Positions 6,860-12,305 of a stretch of DNA of 12,305 nt are shown one piece after another. The stretch comes from an uncultured bacterium. Lineage in GTDB: Bacteria > Planctomycetota > Uabimicrobiia > Uabimicrobiales > JABWCH01. The position numbers and the translations under genes were made by a program. The DNA lies in contig CALKWO010000139.1 in the NCBI GenBank assembly GCA_938003875.1, positions 1 through 12,305 on the forward strand, in the 5' to 3' direction. The notes beneath the pieces were generated by a model. That model worked only from the letters and a program-made list of their open reading frames with translations. It was not told the origin of the DNA and made no database searches. Each line of letters opens with the position of its first letter. Position 1 is the stretch's first letter.

Positions 6860-8215
6860 TTGATTAATTATGAGAATTTAAAGTGTCGGATAAATCCTTA
6901 TCAGCAATTTCAATTAGCCCATAATCCTTTTAGCATAGCTCCATTATTTAAAGAATTTAAAAAGACATCTGATTGCCAAAAAGAAGAAAACCTATTTGTT
7001 TTTCCTTTAGATCAAAATGAAGAAGCCAAAATTCTACTCTCAGGATACAATCAAAGAATTTTAGTGTATGGACTTTATGGTGTTGGAAAAACATCTTTTG
7101 TTGATTTTATTTTATATTTAGCCTATAACTTTCACAAAAGGTTTGCAACTCGAGTTGTGATAGCCCAAGATAATTTAGAAAAAGCGATTCATGAAATCTT
7201 AGTTTCTTTATGCTTTGATGTAATTTCAGAAATAGATAGAAAAAGTTTATTTCATCCTTTAATTGCTATCCGCAAGTGGATTGCAGGCGAAAGGCACATG
7301 GACACTCTGATGGGATATCTACAAAAATTGCTTGGGAAATACACAGAAACATCAGAAAAAATAGAAAAAAAAGCAACACATAAAAAAATTGGCGGTAATA
7401 TTCCAATATTGAAAGGAGAACTCAGCTATGAAGCAGAGATGGAAACCAGGCGCAGTTTGCAAACATATGTAGAAACTCTTACTCTACGCCAAATAGCAGA
7501 ATACTTATCCGATATTCTAAAAATTGTCAGATTTCTTGGCTTCGATGACATCATCGTTTTTGTAGACGAAGCTGACCATATCCAAGATGTACAAGCTTTC
7601 TTGAAGCTTTTGACTCGTAGCAGAGAAGTTTTATTTACTTCAGGTTATACTTTCTTTATAGCAGGTTCCCTTCAGCTTGCTAAATACACTGAGGCAATGG
7701 GTGCTATTTTTGATAAATTACTTTTCCTTAAACCTGCAACTTTTGAATCATTAAAAATAATATTGAATCAAAGAATTCAAGCAATCAATCCTAAATTAAC
7801 TACAAATGATATTTTTAATGAAGAAGTTTTGGAAGAAATTTTTAACCGATCCAAAGGAGTCAGGAAACAAGCACTGCGTCTTTCAGAACAGGCTTTAGAA
7901 AAAGCAGCTATAGAAAATTGTGCTAAGGTCAAAGAAAAACATTTAATGCAAGTATTACAAACTAGCTATGATGAAGTTGCATTGGAACTTTCTTTGTCTC
8001 AGTCAAAACTGCTTAATTGCCTCGCAAATGATGGCAGCATGTCTCCATCTGATTCTACCTTACAAAAGAAGCTAAAACTAAAACGTACACAACTTCGTGA
8101 TTTATTGGAAGATTTATGGAAAAAAGGTTATGTTCATAAAGAAAAGAAAGGGCGTACCTGTTTATACACAATTTCTGCACAATATAAACCTTATTTTGCT
8201 TCTAGCCAAATTTAA
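6860..8215 (+). CDS. Orc1/Cdc6-like AAA+ ATPase with C-terminal winged helix
   Basis: A 451-residue P-loop ATPase. Walker A is GLYGVGKTS (71-79), Walker B is IIVFVDEAD (231-239), FFIAGS (265-270) is at the sensor 1 position, and SKGVRKQALRLSEQAL (331-346) is a sensor 2 helix of the kind seen in Orc1/Cdc6-type and related AAA_16 ATPases. Residues about 378-440 look like a winged helix: LSLSQSKLLNCLAN, a helix with TLQKKLKLKRTQLRDLLEDL and a wing KKGYVHKEKKGRTCLYTI. Such proteins bind DNA and act in replication initiation, transposition or regulation; which applies here is unknown. The gene is visibly more AT-rich than its neighbours, has its own promoter, stands alone and ends only five bases before duplicated sequence. 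All this points to acquisition by transfer. No transposase, integrase, partner nuclease or origin is present in the insert. Confidence 0.85.
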   Translation: MINYENLKCRINPYQQFQLAHNPFSIAPLFKEFKKTSDCQKEENLFVFPLDQNEEAKILLSGYNQRILVYGLYGVGKTSFVDFILYLAYNFHKRFATRVVIAQDNLEKAIHEILVSLCFDVISEIDRKSLFHPLIAIRKWIAGERHMDTLMGYLQKLLGKYTETSEKIEKKATHKKIGGNIPILKGELSYEAEMETRRSLQTYVETLTLRQIAEYLSDILKIVRFLGFDDIIVFVDEADHIQDVQAFLKLLTRSREVLFTSGYTFFIAGSLQLAKYTEAMGAIFDKLLFLKPATFESLKIILNQRIQAINPKLTTNDIFNEEVLEEIFNRSKGVRKQALRLSEQALEKAAIENCAKVKEKHLMQVLQTSYDEVALELSLSQSKLLNCLANDGSMSPSDSTLQKKLKLKRTQLRDLLEDLWKKGYVHKEKKGRTCLYTISAQYKPYFASSQI

Positions 8216-8220
8216 AAACA

Positions 8221-8405
8221 GCGGATATTTTACTATGCGTTAAGCTTGCGTTTGAAGAGAAAGAAGAAAAAATATACGGAGATAAAGAATTATGGAAGGC
8301 ATATTTCCAGACAGACAAAGGAGTCATTGCATGGAAGGGAAAACAGGAGGCAAGGCGAATTGCTCTATCGGACAAAAAAGCATCTTGCTACAGTCCAAAA
8401 GTTAG
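8221..8405 (+). pseudogene. Internally deleted relic of gene X
   Basis: About 185 bp matching the 3' part of gene X, from codon 95 of the 271-codon gene to its TAG stop at 8403-8405, with two internal deletions of about 54 and 295 bp. It has no start region or signal peptide. The stop lies one base from the selD stop (8407-8409), which shows the original tail-to-tail arrangement. An overlapping 76-codon plus-strand frame at 8246-8476 is out of register with gene X and is not a gene. Confidence 0.85.
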
Positions 8406-8463
8406 TCTACTCTACAAAGATACTGCCTGCATGGTCTGTAATTTCCCCTATAATACTGGCATT
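8221..8463. repeat. Duplicated segment, right copy
   Basis: Partner of 6131-6698. It begins five bases after the ATPase stop codon and runs through the gene X relic into the intact 3' end of selD (8407 onward). The retained blocks are 8221-8283, 8284-8366, 8367-8413 and 8436-8463, with the 24 bp at about 8412-8435 being the part missing from the left copy. Confidence 0.9.
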
Positions 8464-9453
8464 CTTTATACCTTGATTATGAAGTTCCTGGAGCAGGCGG
8501 TCGGCTTCTCTGGCATAAACAGACAGGAAAAGACCACCAGAAGTTTGTGGATCATGGAGAATATCATTCATCCATAGAGGCACACCAGGAGCAAAGGAAA
8601 CCATATTCTTTCTAAAATCCCTGTTGCGATAGAGTCCAGCGGGCAAAAGTCCCATTTCTGCATACTCTTTTGCTTCTTTTATATAAGGAATCTGGGAAGA
8701 AAAAATTCGCATTCCTGTGGTCGTGTTTTGGATCATTTCTGCTGCATGTCCTATGAAGCCAAACCCTGTGATGTCCGTGCATGCGTGTATAGAGTATAAA
8801 AGCATGATTTCGCTTGCTTTTTTATTCAGCATAGCCATAGAATCCATGGCTTCCTGAGCCGATTCTTCACTGGCCAGTTCTCCTTTGATAGCAGTGTTTA
8901 TGATGCCTATGCCTAAAGGCTTCGTAAGAATGAGCAAATCGCCAGGCTTTGCCCCCTGGTTACGAAGAATTTTTTGAGGATGAACCAGGCCTGTAACAGA
9001 AAAACCAAATTTGAACTCTTTGTCATCCACACTATGCCCTCCTGCAAGGGGAACCTGGGCTTCTTGCAGCTTAGAGAGAGAACCTTCCATTGTCTGGCGC
9101 AAAATATCCCAGGGTAAATCTCCTCCAGGGAAACAGACAATATTCAGGGCAACAATAGCCTTTCCTCCTTTAGCATACACATCGCTTAAAGCATTGGCCG
9201 CAGCAATCTGCCCAAAAATATAAGGATCATCCACAACAGGAGTAATGAAATCCACAGTCAGGACAAGGGCTGTTTCTTCATGGATTTTATATATTGCTGC
9301 GTCATCGGATGTTTCTATTCCAACAAGTAAATCAGGATGATGGATTAAACTTAATCCTTTCAGAGCCTCAGATAAATCCGCAGGCCCTATCTTGCAAGCT
9401 CAGCCAGAGCCTCTGACAAGACGTGTCAGTTGTATTTTATGATCCTTTTGCAT
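8407..9453 (-). CDS. selD: Selenide, water dikinase (selenophosphate synthetase), selenocysteine-containing
   Basis: SelD makes selenophosphate from selenide and ATP, the selenium donor for selenocysteine and 2-selenouridine synthesis. The gene runs from ATG at 9453 through an in-frame TGA (9402-9400) to TAG at 8407, 348 residues, a normal length. The start of the protein reads LVRGSG-U-ACKIGP, with U18 where many SelD proteins have the catalytic Cys and K21 the conserved lysine. TSDDAA (48-53), VDFITPVVDDPYIFGQIAA (67-85), VPLAGGHSVDD and QTSGGLF follow in order. Without readthrough the frame would seem to start at a GTG at 9255 and lose the catalytic N-terminus. GAGG lies about 11 bases before the ATG. 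The gene is 39 bp downstream of the DHS-like gene. Its 3' tail abuts the duplication, but the C-terminus is intact. Confidence 0.95.
9363..9402 (-). promoter_or_regulatory. Bacterial SECIS-like hairpin at the selD UGA codon
   Basis: Directly at and after the UGA the minus strand can fold. GAGC (9401-9398) pairs with GCTC (9366-9363), then an internal loop. AGATA (9392-9388) pairs with TATCT (9374-9370) and continues as GG/UU wobbles, a G-A mismatch and CC/GG around a UGC apical loop at 9382-9380. The apical loop starts 17 nt after the UGA and contains a G, consistent with bacterial SECIS elements bound by SelB. The fold was drawn by hand. Confidence 0.7.
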
Positions 9454-9469
9454 ATTTTTTATTACCTCA

Positions 9470-9483
9470 TTCGGCTATCCGAA
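9470..9483. other. Small hairpin between the DHS-like gene and selD
   Basis: TTCGG (9470-9474) and CCGAA (9479-9483) form a five-base-pair stem with a four-base loop, just before the selD ribosome-binding region. No U-run follows, so it is not a terminator. It could affect mRNA processing between the two genes, or be chance. Confidence 0.35.
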
Positions 9484-9492
9484 AGGCATGTA

Positions 9493-10596
9493 TTAGAAAA
9501 GTTTTTTTAGCTCATGGTAAAGATTCAACAAAAAGGTACGATTGTCGCAGCAAATGTATTGCATTTCTGTGCTTTCCATGCGTGCAAAGGATTTGCAAAA
9601 GCGCAGGTAATAAGCAGGGTCTTGTTTAGAAGGCTCTGTTCCCTGGCTCCAATCCCATGAACCTTCCTGGATATCATTGACTGCCAGAAAAAAATTGGCG
9701 ATTTTTTGGCCTTTTTGTTTTGCCAGGTTTCTTGCCATGGAAAGCCCCTTTTCCAGGATCATGGGGGACATGACACAAGAGCCTACAGAAAGGTATACAC
9801 CTTCTTCCAGATTAGAAACGCTTTCCACAAAACGCAGGAAATCCACTTCAGCAGCTATTCCAATAGCAGAGCCGCTGGAAACGGGGTGGCTATAGATAAT
9901 ATCATAGCCAAAGCCTGGGTGTACCGTAAGCGGGACAGATTTTTCAAAAGCGGCTCTGCAAACACTATATTCCTTAAAAGGATGATCTATTGTAATCTTG
10001 CCACTTTGGATTTGCTTTTTCTGAAGCATTTCATATAGAGTCATCCATCCTGTCTTGAAAGAGCCAGGATCATCCAGACTCGACAGAATCTTTTCTCTGG
10101 CCTCTTCCAGGGAAGGCACAATCATGTGTCCCTGGGAGATCAGACGGCCAATGGCTTCTCCATAGCCTTTTCTCTCGACAGCAGCCAGAAGAATAGCCAG
10201 ATTGAGATACAAGCCTGTTTCTTGCCATATACCAAATTGGCCGATTCTGAGATATCGCCTGACATCTTCTTCCGATTTTCCTTGAAAGGCATACTCCCAA
10301 TCATGGATGGTTCCTGCCCCATTTGTGGCAAGATGAGTGATAAAACCATCCTGAATCATCTCTCTGAGAACAGGCCCCAGGCCATTTTTTATCAGATGAG
10401 CACCATAGGCTAAAATAACGGATGCTTTTTTTTCCTTCGCTCTCTGTATAGCCTGAGCGATTTTTTTTATGATGAGATGAAAACCATCCTCTATCGCAGG
10501 CGGAGAATTTTGAGGGACAGAGGCAATCTTTTGGATAGAAGATTTGCTTTCACGGAATGCTAGCGGCAAAATACTAAGTTTTTCACGAGGAAACAT
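9493..10596 (-). CDS. Deoxyhypusine synthase-like protein of unknown function
   Basis: A 367-residue soluble protein. It resembles a bacterial family I remember as related to deoxyhypusine synthase (NAD-binding fold), with conserved AYGAHLIKNGLGP (63-75), LATNGAGTIHDWE (89-101), GIWQETG (122-128), TVHPGFGYDIIYSHP (224-238) and SVGSCVMSP (270-278) stretches. True deoxyhypusine synthase transfers a butylamine group from spermidine to eIF5A. Bacteria lack eIF5A, and I do not see the WGK-type active-site lysine motif near the C-terminus, so that reaction should not be assumed; a related NAD-dependent polyamine or C-N bond reaction is possible. The ATG lies two bases after the TolC stop, indicating translational coupling, and selD follows after 39 bp. 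The product name is a family hint, not an established activity. Confidence 0.6.
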   Translation of the reverse strand: MFPREKLSILPLAFRESKSSIQKIASVPQNSPPAIEDGFHLIIKKIAQAIQRAKEKKASVILAYGAHLIKNGLGPVLREMIQDGFITHLATNGAGTIHDWEYAFQGKSEEDVRRYLRIGQFGIWQETGLYLNLAILLAAVERKGYGEAIGRLISQGHMIVPSLEEAREKILSSLDDPGSFKTGWMTLYEMLQKKQIQSGKITIDHPFKEYSVCRAAFEKSVPLTVHPGFGYDIIYSHPVSSGSAIGIAAEVDFLRFVESVSNLEEGVYLSVGSCVMSPMILEKGLSMARNLAKQKGQKIANFFLAVNDIQEGSWDWSQGTEPSKQDPAYYLRFCKSFARMESTEMQYICCDNRTFLLNLYHELKKLF

Positions 10597-10598
10597 AG

Positions 10599-12116
10599 CT
10601 AGTATGTTCTTTCTTCCAATAAACCAGAATCCAGAGACATGCCATAGCGTTTCAAATCTTTCAAAAGCGTTCCTTTGGCTTTTTCCAAGGCGACGATAGC
10701 TCTTTGGTAGTCCAGAAGAGCATTGCTTTCATTAATACGAGCTACAGTCAGCTTTTGCTCAGTATCCTGTACCTGAAACAGAGCGATGATACCTGCCCTG
10801 AATTTGTTTTCTTCGTTTGCCAGTTGTTTTTCTGCCAGCTCTCTTGTTCTTTGGGCAGTTTCTACTCTTTGCATAGTGGTCGTCAACTCTCTCATGGCAC
10901 TACGCACTTCTGTAATCACAAGGCTTTCCAGCTTTTTATATTGCGCAATCGTCTGTTTCCTCAAAAGAAGGGACTGCATATAGCGGCTGCTTGCTGCACG
11001 GTTTCCTAAGGGAACTTCCAGGCTAAGCTGAACAGACCAGGAAAAGATATCCCCATCTTTTAGTTTATCCCATGCGTCGCTGCTTACTTTTCCCACTCCC
11101 TTGTAGCCAAACTCGCTGGAAAGATCTAGTTTGGGAAGAAGTTCATTTCTGTTTTTTTCAACATTGAGTACTGTATTATCCAAAGCCAGCTTGTTGCTCA
11201 ATAGATCAGGGCGATCTAAAAGTGCCTGTTTGAGAATGGCTGTAAAATCTATATCGAATTTTTTGAAAACATATACCTCTGTAGGAATGAGCCTGACATC
11301 CTGATAGTATTTTAAATCCAAAGGTTTGATAAGTTGTTTTAAGCTATCTTCTGCATCGTAGATGGCTTTTTCTGCAAGAATCAAGTTGTCCTGCTTGGAA
11401 GCAACGTTGCGTTCTGCCTCTAATATGTCCGCAGCAGCCAGGGAACCTGCCTTGATGCGGGCCAGGGTAATTTTATAAAGATTTTCCGCAAGCTCCAGAG
11501 ACTTTCTTTGCAATTCATAGTTTGCAATCGCATTGACCAGATTCCAATAGGCGATTTGAACACTGGAGAGAATGCTGATTACCTTATTCTGGAAGGTATA
11601 GAAAGCCTGATCTCTTTGTTTTTCTGCCATTTTGATTTCGATCTGGTTGAGTTCAATACCCAGGTTTCTCAAAAGAGGCTGTGTAATACGCAAATTCATG
11701 CTATGCTGCCAGGAAGGGTTTCTTCCACTGGAAGCGACATGCATTTGTTTGCTATAGTCCAGACCATAATAAAGTCCCACGCTTCCGCCTAAAAGATGCT
11801 TTTTGGCAATCCCCATTTCAAAATCAACGCTTCGTGCATTGTAGATGGTCTTTAAATCAGCAGAGCTTTCGGATTCTGCTTCCCCAATACCAAACGAAGA
11901 GGTAAAATAAGGATCAAAAGCACTTTTTGCCAGCCTGATATCAAATTCCCGAATTTTGGGATTGTATCCTTCAATCTCTAAATCGAGATTGGATTTTAAG
12001 GCTCGCAAAAGGCATTCTTTCATGGAAAGAGATTCTGCCTTATATTCTTTTTGATATTGTGCCGAAAGGGCAACACAGAACACAATCATGGCCATAAAAA
12101 TGGCATTCTTAAACAT
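10599..12116 (-). CDS. TolC-family outer membrane efflux protein
   Basis: A 505-residue exported protein of the outer membrane efflux (OEP/TolC) family, which forms trimeric channels spanning the outer membrane and periplasm. The frame extends upstream to 12215, but the ATG at 12116 is preferred: GAGGAG lies six bases before it, and it begins a clear signal peptide (MFKNAIFMAMIVFCVALSA, cleavage likely before Gln20). The mature protein has the duplicated family layout: an opening LSMKECLLRALKSNLDLEIE helix, FDPYFTSSFG, barrel strands, RITQPLLRNLGIEL, then long helical coiled-coil regions with LARIKAGSLAAADILEAE in the first half and NKFRAGIIALFQVQDTEQ in the second. No membrane-fusion or inner-membrane pump gene accompanies it here; those may lie outside the window. 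It is the first gene of the minus-strand run leading to selD. Confidence 0.92.
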   Translation of the reverse strand: MFKNAIFMAMIVFCVALSAQYQKEYKAESLSMKECLLRALKSNLDLEIEGYNPKIREFDIRLAKSAFDPYFTSSFGIGEAESESSADLKTIYNARSVDFEMGIAKKHLLGGSVGLYYGLDYSKQMHVASSGRNPSWQHSMNLRITQPLLRNLGIELNQIEIKMAEKQRDQAFYTFQNKVISILSSVQIAYWNLVNAIANYELQRKSLELAENLYKITLARIKAGSLAAADILEAERNVASKQDNLILAEKAIYDAEDSLKQLIKPLDLKYYQDVRLIPTEVYVFKKFDIDFTAILKQALLDRPDLLSNKLALDNTVLNVEKNRNELLPKLDLSSEFGYKGVGKVSSDAWDKLKDGDIFSWSVQLSLEVPLGNRAASSRYMQSLLLRKQTIAQYKKLESLVITEVRSAMRELTTTMQRVETAQRTRELAEKQLANEENKFRAGIIALFQVQDTEQKLTVARINESNALLDYQRAIVALEKAKGTLLKDLKRYGMSLDSGLLEERTY

Positions 12117-12122
12117 AACATG

Positions 12123-12128
12123 CTCCTC
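12123..12128 (-). promoter_or_regulatory. Ribosome-binding site fixing the TolC start
   Basis: GAGGAG on the minus strand lies six bases before the ATG at 12116-12114, immediately ahead of the signal peptide. It rules in favour of this start over upstream in-frame codons. Confidence 0.8.
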
Positions 12129-12166
12129 AAATATGCATTTTATATAAATTTTCATATCCACGTCAC

Positions 12167-12194
12167 ATTTTACGGTGATAGAGAAAAAAATCAA
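12167..12194 (-). promoter_or_regulatory. Candidate promoter of the TolC-DHS-selD run
   Basis: On the minus strand TTGATT (12194-12189) and TAAAAT (12172-12167) are 16 bases apart, about 50 bp before the TolC start. An inverted TCAC-N8-GTGA overlaps the -10 region and could be an operator. The match is reasonable but the region is AT-rich. Confidence 0.45.
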
Positions 12195-12262
12195 GGAAAT
12201 TTCTGATATAAACAAAGCTATTTGGAAGGATAGAAAATTATATTTTTAATTAGGAGTTACGC

Positions 12263-12280
12263 AGGCATCCGTTGATGCCT
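12263..12280. other. Hairpin near the right window edge
   Basis: AGGCATC (12263-12269) and GATGCCT (12274-12280) form a perfect seven-base-pair stem with a CGTT loop, followed on the plus strand by seven A residues. A T-run after the stem is absent in both directions, so it is not a terminator as it stands. The preceding GGAGTTACGCAG could be the edge of a repeat or mobile element continuing outside the window. Confidence 0.4.
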
Positions 12281-12305
12281 AAAAAAATTGAAAAACAAAG
12301 GAAAT

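Noticed and set aside
6699..8220. ATPase insert as a classical insertion sequence
   Set aside because: No transposase motifs, no terminal inverted repeats at either junction, and the flanking duplication is hundreds of bases rather than a few.
8246..8476. A 76-codon plus-strand frame between the ATPase and selD
   Set aside because: It covers the gene X relic in a different frame from gene X and ends inside selD in antisense; no family resemblance.
9255..9453. Interpretation of selD as a truncated gene or nonsense pseudogene starting at the GTG at 9255
   Set aside because: The only interruption is a TGA exactly at the catalytic Cys/Sec position, the flanking residues match SelD, and a SECIS-like hairpin follows.
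9462..9470. Minimal ATG-AGG-TAA frame just before selD as a start-stop regulatory element
   Set aside because: Three codons can occur by chance and the sequence doubles as the probable ribosome-binding region; nothing else supports it.
12263..12287. Hairpin at the right edge as a rho-independent terminator
   Set aside because: The adjacent run is A on the plus strand and precedes the stem on the minus strand, so neither direction gives a stem followed by U residues.
1..12305. CRISPR arrays, tRNA and rRNA genes
   Set aside because: No regularly spaced direct repeats with unique spacers, and no cloverleaf or rRNA-like sequence was noticed on either strand.

Overview
The window reads as the chromosome of a Gram-negative (two-membrane) bacterium that makes selenoproteins. 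It encodes a TolC-type outer-membrane protein, a probable lipoprotein and a selenophosphate synthetase with an in-frame UGA read as selenocysteine. Dispersed hairpin repeats, large intergenic gaps and a DUF3160 protein suggest a little-studied environmental lineage, perhaps PVC or planctomycete-like, but nothing here fixes the taxon. All assignments are by eye, without database searches.

Layout: (1) 1-198 holds a hexamer repeat and a hairpin repeat (copy A). (2) 199-3188, minus strand, is a two-gene unit: an ECF sigma factor followed by a membrane protein that fuses an anti-sigma zinc finger to a DUF3160 domain. (3) 3189-3545 has no gene but is dense in inverted repeats and ends in a minus-strand terminator serving the gene behind it. 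(4) 3546-5456, minus strand, is an OPT-family transporter. (5) 5457-5848 is a divergent intergenic region with a second, inverted copy (B) of the hairpin repeat. (6) 5849-6664, plus strand, is an unrecognised putative lipoprotein, called gene X here. (7) 6699-8220 is an AT-rich insert holding one Orc1/Cdc6-like AAA+ ATPase gene with its own near-consensus promoter and a cluster of TGACG boxes. (8) 8407-12116, minus strand, is a three-gene run: TolC-like protein, deoxyhypusine-synthase-like protein, selD.

The most striking structure is around the ATPase. The 3' end of gene X and the 3' end of selD are present on both sides of it. On the left gene X is whole and the selD end is a scrap. On the right selD is whole and gene X is an internally deleted relic. 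In the intact junction the two genes converge with stop codons one base apart. The ATPase was therefore inserted at this convergent gene end together with a duplication of roughly 570 bp, as single-crossover integration of a circular molecule would produce, and the redundant half of each duplicate has since decayed.

Functional links that can be proposed: the sigma/anti-sigma pair forms a cell-envelope sensing switch; selD feeds selenophosphate to selenocysteine or selenouridine synthesis and is itself a selenoprotein, so its own synthesis depends on selenium; the TolC gene, the DHS-like gene and selD are spaced tightly enough to share a transcript, though no common pathway is evident.
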